NCBI GenBank assembly: GCA_949297715.1
Contig: CASFTJ010000006.1
Span: 1-64,000 of the forward strand
DNA length: 64,000 nt
Reading direction: 5' to 3'
DNA from: an uncultured bacterium
GTDB lineage: Bacteria > Cyanobacteriota > Vampirovibrionia > Gastranaerophilales > Gastranaerophilaceae
Under the pieces are notes generated by a model, which was not told the DNA's origin, searched no databases, and saw nothing but the letters and a program-made list of their open reading frames with translations. Within the stretch, counting starts at the first letter, position 1. Every line of letters starts with the position of its first letter. The position numbers and the translations under genes were made by a program. Of this stretch, positions 15,947-25,788 are shown one piece after another.

Positions 15947-18900
15947 ATGGCACAAACAGAAATTGATGAAATTATAAACGTTATAAAATCAGAAACCGCA
16001 CTTAATAATGAAGCATACAACAACACGCTTTCCGACATAAACAACAAACTTGAAGAAATTGCAAATGACGGAATCACAACGGATCTTATTAAAAGCAGTC
16101 TGAAAGATTTAGAAGTTACTCTTGAAAGCCGCCACAGATTTATGGCGGAAAAATTTTCCGAACTTAAAGAATCTTTCGAAACTCTTAATGAAAACAGTGA
16201 ACTTCTGACTAAAAATGCCGATTTAAAAATAATGTTCAATCTTCTTAACGAACATATTGACCACTTTGCGCAGGAAATAAATGACCAAAGAAACTTGTCG
16301 CTTGATATCGAAGCAAAATTAATTGAATTTAAAAACGACAATTCCAAAAAAGAAGAAATAATCGAAAATATTTCCACTGTAAAAGAAGGCGTTGAAAACA
16401 TAAACAGAGGACTTGAAGCCTCAATTATGGAAATAAATTCAAACCTCAGAGGGATTACCAAAACCCTTATGACAATGGATGTTACCGATCAGAACGATAT
16501 TATTAAGCGCGAACTTGAAAACATTTATCTTGCAACTAACGCAATCCTTTCTTCAATGGAAATTCTGGATCAGAAAAATGACGAAATTGCAAAAAACCAA
16601 ATTTCTAAAGACGATTTAGTAAGTCTTGCAGGAAAAATTGACAACTCATTTGCGCTTGTTTCTGAAAGAATAACTACCCTCGACAAAAGTGACAAAATAA
16701 TTTCTGAAATCGAAAAAAACAGAAATGAACTATTGTCCTTTAATGAAAATGTATCTAAAGGATTATCTGATTATTTAAATTCTGTAAGAGATGTTCTTGC
16801 AAATTGCATTGACGAAATTAAGGCAGCCCATACACAAAATTCGGATGATGAAACATACATTCCGATGGAAAAACTTGAAAATCTTGAAAAATTATCCGAC
16901 GATATCAAAAAAATTGATACAACAATTTCAAGTCAAAGCGAAAATTATCTGACCTTAATAAGTTCAAAAATTAAAGAACTAGGTGAAACTCTTGACGGGT
17001 TTAAGTCTGAGATAACTTCTTCAAACCTTGAGGCAGCAACCGATTTCACCTCAAAATTTCAAGAGCTTACAAACAAAATTTCAGATTTTCCAGAAATATT
17101 TGACGACAAATTTGTAGAACTTCAGCAAAAAGTAGATTCAAGCATGCTTTCTGTTGAAAATTTTGCGCAGGACAGCAACTTAAAACTCGGAAATACTTTA
17201 TCTGAAATTACCGACATCAGGAACGATATTTTAAATATTATCGAAGATATAAATAATCTAAGTGCAAATCAAGATTTATTTACTGCACACATTGACGGTA
17301 AATTTAATGAAAATTTGACTGAATTAAAAGACAATTTGAACCTGTTTGAAGGCGGATTTGAAAAGCTCAGACACGACATTGAACAATCAAACATCGACAG
17401 CAGATCAATTCTCTCCGAAATCGCAGAAAAAACAGCAGCTCAAATTAATACTTTGATGAGCAGTTTCCAAACCGAAAATAAAAGTTCGGAACTTGCAGAT
17501 GAATTCAAATCAGGTATTGAAAACATTACAACAAATTTAACCGACATAAAAAATATTTTCACTGAAATTTCCGCAAAAAATGTAGGGAATATTTTAACTG
17601 CAATAACAGAAACCGAAGGAAATATTAATGCGCTTGAAAATCGTCTTAATGAAACATTTTCAAACAGCATAAACAACAGCCAAAGCATTATTGTATCAGC
17701 AATAGAAGAAAACAAACAGCTTATTGAAGACTTAAACAATCATTTTATGTCACTTTCTGAACAAAATGCAGGGAATATTTTATCAAGCATTGAAAATAAC
17801 TCCGCTAAAATTAACGAAATTAAAGATAATATCTCTGCCAACCTTGGAGGAAATTTTGATAGTATTCAACAGACTGTTTCTGAAATTAAAGATGAAACAA
17901 GATTACAAATCGAAAATTTAGGCGACAAATTTACAACTTTATCGGAACAAAATGCAGGGAATATTTTATCAAGCATTGAAAATAACTCCGCTAAAATTGA
18001 CGAAATTAAAGATAATATCTCTGCCAACCTTGGAGGAAATTTTGATAGTATTCAGCAGACTGTTTCTGAAATTAAAGACGAAACAAGATTACAAATCGAA
18101 AATTTAGGCGACAGATTTACGACTTTATCTGAGCAAAATGCAGGGAATATTTTGTCAGGTATTGAAAACGCTACTTCTAAAATTGACGAAATTAAAGATA
18201 ATATTTCGGCTAATTTTGGAGGAAATTTTGATAGTATTCAACAGACTGTTTCTGAAATTAAAGATGAAACAAGATTACAAATCGAAAATTTAGGCGACAA
18301 ATTTACGACTTTATCTGAGCAAAATGCAGGGAATATTTTATCAGGTATTGAAAACGCGTCCGCTAAAATTGACGAAATTAAAGATAATATTTCGGCTAAT
18401 TTTGGAGGAAATTTTGATAGTATTCAACAGACTGTTTCTGAAATTAAAGATGAAACAAAAAAACAAATAAAAGAATTAGGTGAAAAATTTGCCAATTTGG
18501 CAGAACAAAACTTATCAGGAACAAATTCAACAGCACTAAAAATTGATATGCTGGGTGTTGATTTATCAACTGAAATAGACAATAGTTTTGAAATGGTTAA
18601 AAATCATATACAAAAAACTACGGAGACGCAGACACAACAATCCGCACAACTTGGAACATTATCAGAAAATGTAGCAAAATTAGAATTGGAGTTTTCACAA
18701 AATTCAAATAAATTTAAAAAGGCAGTTGAGGAACAAATAAACAGTCTTGAAAGTTATATTACAACATTAAAAGAAACCGCAATAAAAGCATCTTCTTCAG
18801 AGAATTTTAATGAACTTGCCGAAAAAATGCACATTATTGAAACTGCACTGCATGACGCAAGCGACAACTTTAGCGATAATCTTATGATGCTTCAAAACAA

Positions 18901-21643
18901 GGTTATGGATTATGAAAATTCCGTAAATTATCTTTCGGAAAAAACAACCCAAAAACTTGATACAACAATCGCAGAAATCGCAGCAATTAAAGATGAATTT
19001 ACCAATGCTGCATCAAAAATTTCAAATTCAAATGATGATATTTCAGAAATTACCACATCATTAATTCAAAAATTTCAAGAAATTACAGATAAGAATACAA
19101 ATGAAAATGAACTCCAAAATACTTTGACAACAATGGAAGATAAGCTTGAAAAACTTCAAGAACTTCTTACTCGCAATAATCTTGACAATTTTGATAATTT
19201 TGACAACAAAATTTCAGATCTAAAACAGGAAATCAGCCTTGTTAAAACCGATATTTCGGAAATTTTAACATCAAAAGCTGAAAACATTGCCAATGAATTT
19301 AGTCCTCTTAAAAATGCACTAGACAACTTTATAAATACAGGTTTTGACAACATTCTTGAAAATCTCAAATCTCAAATTGAGCTTTCATACTTAAATTTTT
19401 CTTCTGATGTAAATGAAAGTTTAACAGAAAATCATGACAATTACCTTCAATTAAATGAAGCATATAAAGATTTAATAGAAAAATTCACAAAAGTTGAAGA
19501 AATAATTAACGATTTAAATGAGAATCAGATAGTAGTAATGACTTCCACCATTACCACTGTAGAAAATAATATTGCAAACAATTTAACTAAAACAAATGAA
19601 CTTCTTGAAGATTGGAAAAATGATCTTAAGAATTTAGAAACCAAAACAAATAACGGTTTTAAAACAACAGAAAAGGCTCTTGAAAATTGGAAAGAAGATT
19701 TCAAAAACTTAGAAACCAAAACAGATAACGGTTTTAAAACAACAGAAAAAGCTCTTGAAAATTGGAAAGAAGATTTCAAAAACTTAGAAACCAAAACAGA
19801 TAACGGTTTTAAAACAACAGAAAAGGCTCTTGAAAATTGGAAAGAAGATTTCAAAAACTTAGAAACCAAAACAGATAACGGTTTTAAGACAACAGAAAAA
19901 GCTCTTGATGGAATATTAAAACATCTGGCTTCTCTTGCGCAAAATAATCCTAACATAAATTTAGAAGATTTAAAAGAACAGTTTCTTTCAAAATTAGATT
20001 ATTTTGATTTTGAAGTAACATCAAAATTAAAAATAATAAACGATGAACTTGACAGTGGCAGACAAAATTCAACAGATGCGCTGAACAATTTAAAATCAAT
20101 TCTTGATAACGTTAATACATTAAACGAAAAAGTTGATGTAATAGTATTGTCTGATTCTTCCGAAAGACTTGAAGATTTAATGCAATCGCTTCATGAAAAG
20201 GTTGATATACTTGCAAGCACCGGCGAAAGCGAAAAAGTAGAAGAAATGCTAGGTGCATTGCACGAAAAGATAGATCTTCTTGTAACAGACGGAAGTGACG
20301 AAAAACTTGAACAAATAGAAGATATAATCCAAACACTTCATGACAAAATAGATGTATTTGCAATGACCGATAATGAAGAACGGATTGAAGATCTTGTAAA
20401 ATCACTTCATGATAAAGTTGATATTTTAGCGCTTTCTGAAGATAACGATCTAATAGACGAAATTCACGATATAAAAGAAATGGTTTTTGAACAGCGCAAA
20501 CAGTTTGAAAAATCAGAACTTGGGGAACGCGCCAAAAATATAGACAAGTGTCTTGAAAAATTATTGACAGATTTATCGACAGTAGAAGAACGAATAACAG
20601 GCCTTGATTTAGAAAAGAATGCAAGTGACATAAAAGATTCTGTAATGAACGCAATTATTGCAGTTACAGATCAGATTACATTTGCGGAAGAAACCGAAGA
20701 AATCAAAGGTTTTGTAGAAGAAAGAACCGACGAAATTAACAAAAATCTTCTTGAAGTAAAAAAACAGCTTAATAATATAGCAAGCAGTTCTGAATCCTGG
20801 GATTACACCTACACAATGCAGGATATAGAATCGGATATAGCAAAACTTCGTCTGATTTTGAATGATATCTCAGCATCATCTTCAAAAGAAGACATTAGCG
20901 AAATTTCACAGAATATGCATAAAATTGCAGCTTCGGTAAACTCCCTTCACAGCAGTCTTACAGAAGAACAAATTCTTGATTTGAAAACAAATATTGAAAA
21001 GATTAACGAAGATGTTTTAAGCCTGAGTTCAAGAACAAACAAGCTTCTTCTGACCTCAGACGAATCCTATCGAGCATTAACGGACGGACTTGATGAATTC
21101 AGCAAAATATCAAACCAACTTCAAAAAAGGATTGATATACTTGATAACAGCAGCATAAATGAAATTATAGAGAAAAAACTTGACACAATAACAGATGCCG
21201 TTACGACATCAGCGAATGCTGACGGCGTTATTCGTCAAGTTATGATGTATCTTGGAGAATGGATTGATGATGCAAGTGAAAAGCTTAACAATCTTACCGC
21301 AGACACCTCAAGTATTCCTGTTATAAATTCCGAAATTTGCCTTTTGAAGTCAATGATAGACAATACAGAAATATTGGATTCACTGGAAAGAAAGTTTAAC
21401 GATCAGCAAAACCGTATTGATGAACTAGAACAAAAACTAGATGCAGTATTCAGTGCACTACAACACACAACAAACCAAAGTTCGGAATTAGAGTATTCGA
21501 TAAAAAATATACTTGATGAAAAAATTAATAAGACAGAAGAAAAAATTGACAAAATAGATGAAAAAATGAAAAAACTTGATGATAAATTAACCAAGTTATC
21601 AAAAGGAATAGAAAAGTTGGCATCGTATGTTGACGAAGACTAG
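15947..21643 (+). CDS. Giant repeat-containing coiled-coil protein (1,898 residues)
   Basis: No family recognised. The whole protein is acidic, Lys/Glu/Asn/Ser/Ile-rich and almost entirely predicted helix with heptads, with no signal peptide and no membrane segment. Three repeat zones stand out. Four copies of a 62-residue unit (starting LSEQNAGNIL, residues 603-850) are nearly identical in DNA. Four copies of a 25-residue unit (NWKEDFKNLETKTDNGFKTT, about 1220-1319) follow. About five looser copies of LHEKVDILA-type units lie near 1390-1500. It could be a cytoplasmic scaffold, filament or chromosome/cell-shape protein; MCP-, SMC- or phage-tape-like diagnostic motifs were not seen. Its 3' end overlaps the glcD-type gene by 17 bases. 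Confidence 0.85.
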   Translation: MAQTEIDEIINVIKSETALNNEAYNNTLSDINNKLEEIANDGITTDLIKSSLKDLEVTLESRHRFMAEKFSELKESFETLNENSELLTKNADLKIMFNLLNEHIDHFAQEINDQRNLSLDIEAKLIEFKNDNSKKEEIIENISTVKEGVENINRGLEASIMEINSNLRGITKTLMTMDVTDQNDIIKRELENIYLATNAILSSMEILDQKNDEIAKNQISKDDLVSLAGKIDNSFALVSERITTLDKSDKIISEIEKNRNELLSFNENVSKGLSDYLNSVRDVLANCIDEIKAAHTQNSDDETYIPMEKLENLEKLSDDIKKIDTTISSQSENYLTLISSKIKELGETLDGFKSEITSSNLEAATDFTSKFQELTNKISDFPEIFDDKFVELQQKVDSSMLSVENFAQDSNLKLGNTLSEITDIRNDILNIIEDINNLSANQDLFTAHIDGKFNENLTELKDNLNLFEGGFEKLRHDIEQSNIDSRSILSEIAEKTAAQINTLMSSFQTENKSSELADEFKSGIENITTNLTDIKNIFTEISAKNVGNILTAITETEGNINALENRLNETFSNSINNSQSIIVSAIEENKQLIEDLNNHFMSLSEQNAGNILSSIENNSAKINEIKDNISANLGGNFDSIQQTVSEIKDETRLQIENLGDKFTTLSEQNAGNILSSIENNSAKIDEIKDNISANLGGNFDSIQQTVSEIKDETRLQIENLGDRFTTLSEQNAGNILSGIENATSKIDEIKDNISANFGGNFDSIQQTVSEIKDETRLQIENLGDKFTTLSEQNAGNILSGIENASAKIDEIKDNISANFGGNFDSIQQTVSEIKDETKKQIKELGEKFANLAEQNLSGTNSTALKIDMLGVDLSTEIDNSFEMVKNHIQKTTETQTQQSAQLGTLSENVAKLELEFSQNSNKFKKAVEEQINSLESYITTLKETAIKASSSENFNELAEKMHIIETALHDASDNFSDNLMMLQNKVMDYENSVNYLSEKTTQKLDTTIAEIAAIKDEFTNAASKISNSNDDISEITTSLIQKFQEITDKNTNENELQNTLTTMEDKLEKLQELLTRNNLDNFDNFDNKISDLKQEISLVKTDISEILTSKAENIANEFSPLKNALDNFINTGFDNILENLKSQIELSYLNFSSDVNESLTENHDNYLQLNEAYKDLIEKFTKVEEIINDLNENQIVVMTSTITTVENNIANNLTKTNELLEDWKNDLKNLETKTNNGFKTTEKALENWKEDFKNLETKTDNGFKTTEKALENWKEDFKNLETKTDNGFKTTEKALENWKEDFKNLETKTDNGFKTTEKALDGILKHLASLAQNNPNINLEDLKEQFLSKLDYFDFEVTSKLKIINDELDSGRQNSTDALNNLKSILDNVNTLNEKVDVIVLSDSSERLEDLMQSLHEKVDILASTGESEKVEEMLGALHEKIDLLVTDGSDEKLEQIEDIIQTLHDKIDVFAMTDNEERIEDLVKSLHDKVDILALSEDNDLIDEIHDIKEMVFEQRKQFEKSELGERAKNIDKCLEKLLTDLSTVEERITGLDLEKNASDIKDSVMNAIIAVTDQITFAEETEEIKGFVEERTDEINKNLLEVKKQLNNIASSSESWDYTYTMQDIESDIAKLRLILNDISASSSKEDISEISQNMHKIAASVNSLHSSLTEEQILDLKTNIEKINEDVLSLSSRTNKLLLTSDESYRALTDGLDEFSKISNQLQKRIDILDNSSINEIIEKKLDTITDAVTTSANADGVIRQVMMYLGEWIDDASEKLNNLTADTSSIPVINSEICLLKSMIDNTEILDSLERKFNDQQNRIDELEQKLDAVFSALQHTTNQSSELEYSIKNILDEKINKTEEKIDKIDEKMKKLDDKLTKLSKGIEKLASYVDED
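17753..18496 (+). repeat. Four tandem 186-base repeats inside the giant gene
   Basis: The period of 186 bases is seen from the recurring CAAAATGCAGGGAATATTTT at about 17762, 17948, 18134 and 18320. Copies 1 and 2 differ at only a handful of bases, as do copies 3 and 4, while the two pairs differ more (for example AACCTTGGAGG versus AATTTTGGAGG). This fits stepwise duplication. Frame is preserved (62 codons). Confidence 0.95.
19606..19905 (+). repeat. Four tandem 75-base repeats inside the giant gene
   Basis: TGAAAATTGGAAAGAAGATT recurs at 19681, 19756 and 19831, with a diverged first copy at 19606. Three copies are almost identical in DNA. The unit is 25 codons, so copy-number change would keep the frame. 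Confidence 0.95.
20120..20445 (+). repeat. Diverged coding repeats (LHEKVDILA type)
   Basis: Protein-level repeats of roughly 20-27 residues: LNEKVDVIVL, LHEKVDILAS, LHEKIDLLVT, LHDKIDVFAM, LHDKVDILAL. The linkers are E/D-rich and the DNA has diverged, so this array is older than the two upstream. Confidence 0.75.
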
Positions 21644-23012
21644 ATTAATAAAAGATTTAAAGAATATATTACCCCGCAACAGTGTTTTAACGGAGCTGGA
21701 AGAACGCTACGCATACAGTCAAGATGCAGCAAATACACCCGATATAAAGAACATAGCAGATGCCGTTGTTTTTGCGCAAAATACTGAAGAAGTGCAGCAG
21801 ACCGTAAAACTTGCAGCGAAATATAAAATTCCGATAATTTGCCGAGGTGCCGGCACAAATGTAGTAGGTGCCTGCACAGTAGAGCATGGCGGAATTATCT
21901 TAAACTTTTCAAGAATGAACAAAATCCTTGAAATTAATCGACAAAACATGACCGCCCGAGTTCAACCCGGAGTAATCGTGGGAGAACTGCAAAAACAAGC
22001 GGAAAATTTAGGGCTTTATTACCCGCCTGATCCGTCAAACCTTGCCGTATCAACAATCGGTGGAAGTATCGCACAATCTTCAGGCGGCGCAAGAACTTTC
22101 AAATACGGCTCCACAAAAGATTATATTTTAAATATGAAAGTAGTTATGGCAAACGGTGAAATTCTTCAAACCGGCTCAAATACAATAAAAAATGCAACAG
22201 GTTATAATCTTGGCAGTCTTTTTATCGGAAGCGAAGGAACTTTAGGGATTGTCGTCGAAGCAACTGTAAAACTTATTCCAAAACCTCAAACCCGACAAGT
22301 TATCATGGCATATTTTGATAGAATCAGCGAATCAATTGATGCTGTTGATGCGATTATCGAACAGCAAATTTTCCCGACAACAATAGATTTTATGGACCAA
22401 AACGCAATCCAAACAGTCGAAAAATTTTACCCTTCAGGACTTTTAACAGATAAAGAAGCTGCTTTAATAATAGAAGTTGACGGATTTAAAAATGCCGTTG
22501 AGTATCAAAAAAATGTAATTCTTTCTATTCTAAATACCGCACACGCCTCAGCAATTCAAAGTTCCTCAACAGAAGAAGAATACAACAAAATTTGGCAGGC
22601 AAGACGCTCCTCAATGGGAGCTTGCGCAAAACTAAAACCGAACGTTACAACAGACGACGTAATTGTACCAAGACAAAATCTTGCAAAACTTGTTGTTGGC
22701 ATCCGCAAAATTTGTGAAAAATACAATCTTGAAGTTTGCATGGTAGGGCATGTCGGAGACGGAAGCGTACATCCGCAAATTCCGATTGATTACAACAATA
22801 AAGATGAATACGACAGATTTAAAAAAGCAAAATCCGAAATTTATGATTTAACAGCAAACCTTGGCGGGATTTTGTCAGGCGAACACGGAATCGGCTCTCT
22901 AAAAAGAGATTACATTAACCTGGTCGTAAACCCTTTAGCTTTAGAATATATGCGAACAATCAAGAAAACTTTTGATCCTGATAATATTCTTAATCCGTAC
23001 AAAATTTTTTAG
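21627..23012 (+). CDS. glcD: FAD-linked 2-hydroxyacid oxidase/dehydrogenase (GlcD type)
   Basis: A 461-residue flavoprotein of the GlcD/D-lactate dehydrogenase group, oxidising glycolate, D-lactate or a similar 2-hydroxyacid. The FAD-binding 4 domain has CRGAGTNVVGACTVEHGG (about 73-90) and YYPPDPSNLAVSTIGGSIAQ (about 131-150). The C-terminal FAD-oxidase domain has MVGHVGDGSVHPQIP and the signature LSGEHGIGSLKRDYI. The ATG overlaps the giant coiled-coil gene by 17 bases and has no clear Shine-Dalgarno, so it probably depends on translation from upstream. No glcE or glcF partner is adjacent. Confidence 0.9.
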   Translation: MLTKTRLIKDLKNILPRNSVLTELEERYAYSQDAANTPDIKNIADAVVFAQNTEEVQQTVKLAAKYKIPIICRGAGTNVVGACTVEHGGIILNFSRMNKILEINRQNMTARVQPGVIVGELQKQAENLGLYYPPDPSNLAVSTIGGSIAQSSGGARTFKYGSTKDYILNMKVVMANGEILQTGSNTIKNATGYNLGSLFIGSEGTLGIVVEATVKLIPKPQTRQVIMAYFDRISESIDAVDAIIEQQIFPTTIDFMDQNAIQTVEKFYPSGLLTDKEAALIIEVDGFKNAVEYQKNVILSILNTAHASAIQSSSTEEEYNKIWQARRSSMGACAKLKPNVTTDDVIVPRQNLAKLVVGIRKICEKYNLEVCMVGHVGDGSVHPQIPIDYNNKDEYDRFKKAKSEIYDLTANLGGILSGEHGIGSLKRDYINLVVNPLALEYMRTIKKTFDPDNILNPYKIF

Positions 23013-23041
23013 AACAAAAATAAATCTTTTTGACCAAAAAG

Positions 23042-23302
23042 TTAATTCAAAATTTCTTTCAATTTTCCGCTCTTATACAAAGCCTCAAGATCAGTATAAC
23101 CCCCGACGTAATTACCGTTTATAATTATCTGCGGAACTGTTTGAACTGTTTTGTTATATTTTGAAGATAATTCTTCACACATTTTTTCAAAATCATCATC
23201 AACATTATGTTCCAAATATTCTAACTTTAATGTCTGAAGAAGTTTCTTTGCTTTAATGCAAAACGGGCAGGAAGTCGAAGTATAAATTTCGATATTATTC
23301 AT
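23042..23302 (-). CDS. grxC: Glutaredoxin (GrxC type)
   Basis: An 86-residue thioredoxin-fold redox protein with the active site CPFC (residues 13-16). The conserved TVQTVPQIIINGNYVGGYTD provides the cis-Pro and glutathione contacts. Reduces disulfides or glutathionylated proteins in the cytoplasm. AGGAG precedes the start. It is the third gene of a minus-strand operon, 23 bases after the CheR-like gene. Confidence 0.93.
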   Translation of the reverse strand: MNNIEIYTSTSCPFCIKAKKLLQTLKLEYLEHNVDDDFEKMCEELSSKYNKTVQTVPQIIINGNYVGGYTDLEALYKSGKLKEILN

Positions 23303-23325
23303 ATTTAAGCTCTCCTTTTTTTTGA

Positions 23326-24090
23326 TTAAACCATTTTTTCATAAACATTGTCAATATAAGTTTCTTCAAACCTGTTTTTCAAAAGCAAACTATGAGCCTT
23401 AGAAGCACTTAAATCGTACTTGCCAAGCACAACAATGGAATTTGAACCGCAAGCCTCCGACAACATTTTTGCCAATTTTTCTTGTTCGTTTTCTTTAAGA
23501 TACATCCACATATTTCTGCATAGAAAAACACTGTTTTCTTCATTTTTATTGATTTTGGCAAGCTCATCCAAAACATTTACCCTGCGAAATTCGACAAGAT
23601 TTTTTATATTATCCTTAAATTTAACCCCTTTTTTACCGTTTTTTAGTGTAACATAATCTAAGAATTTTTTATCACTAAACAGAGTATGTAATTTTATAGA
23701 AAAGAAATCAAATAAATAATAAATCCCCGGAAGTAATGGAATTTCGCCGCTTTTTGCGGTATTAACCTGTCGTTGATTTAAGTCAAACCCTTTTATCGGA
23801 AAAAACTTCTTCGCTTTTTCACTTCCCAAATGTTTTATCAAACTCATTATAAGAGTATAACTTTCGGTTCCGTCAGAACATGCCGCATTATAAATATTAA
23901 CTTTATCAGCATTTTTAAATCTTAAATTCAAATATCTTGCAAAATTGTGCCACTGTAAATCTTCCCTGAAAAAATACGTGCAAAACGGACGCCTCTTATT
24001 TAACACTTGATAATTAGAAGTAAAAGACGTATTTTTTTTATAATTATTTTCGTAATTTAAAAACGATTGAGGGCCTAATGTAATATTCAT
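23326..24090 (-). CDS. CheR-like SAM-dependent methyltransferase
   Basis: A 254-residue protein whose core follows the CheR methyltransferase plan. TYFFRED (about 38-44) matches the CheR FFRD/E element. NAACSDGTESYTLIM (about 68-82) is the SAM motif I, with D in place of the usual T/S next to G. FDLNQRQVNTAKSGE is motif II. FLCRNMWMYLKENEQEKL matches the CheR FCRNV-IYF helix. No chemoreceptor or other Che gene is in the window, so a role outside chemotaxis is likely. The N-terminus (MNITLGPQSFLNY) has the I-x-x-P-x-SF pattern seen in other small proteins here. Middle gene of R3H-CheR-grx. Confidence 0.72.
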   Translation of the reverse strand: MNITLGPQSFLNYENNYKKNTSFTSNYQVLNKRRPFCTYFFREDLQWHNFARYLNLRFKNADKVNIYNAACSDGTESYTLIMSLIKHLGSEKAKKFFPIKGFDLNQRQVNTAKSGEIPLLPGIYYLFDFFSIKLHTLFSDKKFLDYVTLKNGKKGVKFKDNIKNLVEFRRVNVLDELAKINKNEENSVFLCRNMWMYLKENEQEKLAKMLSEACGSNSIVVLGKYDLSASKAHSLLLKNRFEETYIDNVYEKMV

Positions 24091-24135
24091 ATCTCCATTA
24101 AACCCTCAAAAAACTGTTTTTTGCTATTTTTTTAC

Positions 24136-25788
24136 TTAAATTATTTTTTTATTATCAAAATCTTTGCCGCCGACAATCCTCAAATGTCTTTGCTCACCTT
24201 CTCCGACGGATTTACTTTCAAGATTATGCTGTTCAACAAGTTCGTGCTGCAACTTTCTTATATGCTGATTTTGCGGAGTTAATTCAACATGCTCAGCTCC
24301 GGCTAAAATCTTATTTATCGCAGCTTTCGCCTCATCCAAAGCCCTCTCTGCATCATCATAATATCCGCATAAAGTTTCAGAAGTTTCGGTTATATCCAAA
24401 GCCTCCTTTAAAACTTTTTGAATTTGCGCCATTGAATTTGTTTTTATATAAAAAATTTGTAAACGATAATCGTTTGCCGTGCTTAAAATTTTTGCTCCGC
24501 CTTTTGCAAAATTTTTGTGCGCAATCACAATATCCGCATCATCCAAATTCCTTGTAATTTCAGCGTTCAGGTCAAGTCGCTCGATAATCTTTTCAACTAT
24601 TGTGCGAGAAACTGCATACAGATATATTTTTTTGAATTTTTTAACATCATTTACATATTTTTGTCTTGAGAAACTAAACTTCAAACTATCCGTCGGATCT
24701 TTTAAAGCTTTATTATCAAGTTTAGAAATTTCCTCCTTAATTTCGGAAATAGGATTAGATTCAGCCTGTTCTTGCTGATTCTGAATTTCACCCTGCGGCG
24801 GCGTTTCGTAGACCTTGTCGACTTTTCTAATCTCAGGACGAATCGGCCAGCCTCTTAAAATATAATCGACAGCCTCTGCAGTATTTTTGTAAACCGCAAG
24901 AGTATTTCTGTCAAGAATTTCAATTACGATATCAAAAGTCGGCTGTTTTTCTCTCTCTAAAACCGTCTTTTGAGAAGCCCTTCTTCTTGCCTCATCATCA
25001 CCTAATGTTACGGATTGAATTCCGCCGACCAAATCAGATAAAGTCGGGTTTTTAATCAAACTTTCAAGCGAATTACCGTGAGCGGTTGCAATCAGCATAA
25101 CACCGCGCTCTGCGATCGTACGGGCGGCCTGCGCTTCAGCTTCCGTTCCGATTTCATCGACTACGATAACTTCCGGTGTGTGATTTTCAACCGCTTCTAT
25201 CATAATATCTTTTTGAAATTCAGGCTGTCTGACCTGCATACGTCTTGCATGACCTATTGCAGGATGAGGAGTATCGCCATCCCCTGCAATTTCGTTTGAA
25301 GTATCAACAACTACAACTCTTTTTCCGAGTTCATCTGCGACAAGCCTTGAAATTTCTCTTAATTTTGTAGTCTTACCAACCCCCGGACGACCAAGGAACA
25401 GGATGCTTTTATTCATCATACAAATATCTTTGATACAAGCAATAGTACCTGTTACGACTCGTCCGATTCTGCAGGTTAAGCCGATTACTTTTCCCTGACG
25501 ATTTCTTATAGCACTTATACGATGCAAAGTTCCCGGGATTCCGGATCTGTTGTCAGATGTAAATTCCTGAATGTGCGAAGTGATATAATTTATATCATCC
25601 TCCGTCACAAAATCTGAACCTAAATATTCAATCTTTCCGCTGGAATGTCTTATCTCAGGCGTTCGACCAATATCCAAAACTATTTCAATAACATCTTCCA
25701 TCTGCTCATAGTTAACCAGCCTCCTTACCTTTTCCGGTAAAACTTCTAACAATCTGTCCAAGTCGTTTTGTAATTGCAGGTTACTCAT
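24136..25788 (-). CDS. R3H-domain AAA ATPase (Ycf45/SpoIIIAA-like)
   Basis: A 550-residue cytoplasmic ATPase related to SpoIIIAA and to the cyanobacterial/plastid Ycf45 protein. The P-loop GRPGVGKTTK lies near residue 133, with the Walker B region VIVVDEIGTEAEAQAA and sensor ATAHGNS further on. A C-terminal R3H-type region (about 505-545, ending LRIVGGKDF) would bind single-stranded nucleic acid. A frame extends to a TTG at 25803, but the ATG at 25788 has GAAAGG eight bases upstream and is preferred. First gene of the minus-strand operon with the CheR-like gene (45 bases) and glutaredoxin. Exact role unknown. Confidence 0.85.
   Translation of the reverse strand: MSNLQLQNDLDRLLEVLPEKVRRLVNYEQMEDVIEIVLDIGRTPEIRHSSGKIEYLGSDFVTEDDINYITSHIQEFTSDNRSGIPGTLHRISAIRNRQGKVIGLTCRIGRVVTGTIACIKDICMMNKSILFLGRPGVGKTTKLREISRLVADELGKRVVVVDTSNEIAGDGDTPHPAIGHARRMQVRQPEFQKDIMIEAVENHTPEVIVVDEIGTEAEAQAARTIAERGVMLIATAHGNSLESLIKNPTLSDLVGGIQSVTLGDDEARRRASQKTVLEREKQPTFDIVIEILDRNTLAVYKNTAEAVDYILRGWPIRPEIRKVDKVYETPPQGEIQNQQEQAESNPISEIKEEISKLDNKALKDPTDSLKFSFSRQKYVNDVKKFKKIYLYAVSRTIVEKIIERLDLNAEITRNLDDADIVIAHKNFAKGGAKILSTANDYRLQIFYIKTNSMAQIQKVLKEALDITETSETLCGYYDDAERALDEAKAAINKILAGAEHVELTPQNQHIRKLQHELVEQHNLESKSVGEGEQRHLRIVGGKDFDNKKII

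Noticed and set aside
17753-19905. CRISPR array or VNTR in noncoding DNA
   Set aside because: Repeats are whole codons in a continuous frame, without unique spacers of constant length.
19525-19956. Minus-strand open frame of 143 codons with repeats
   Set aside because: It is the antisense of the 75-base repeat array in the giant gene, so its repeats are inherited and it lacks its own start signals.
15947-21643. Phage tape-measure or methyl-accepting chemotaxis protein
   Set aside because: No phage structural genes nearby, no membrane segments, and no HAMP or signalling hairpin motif.
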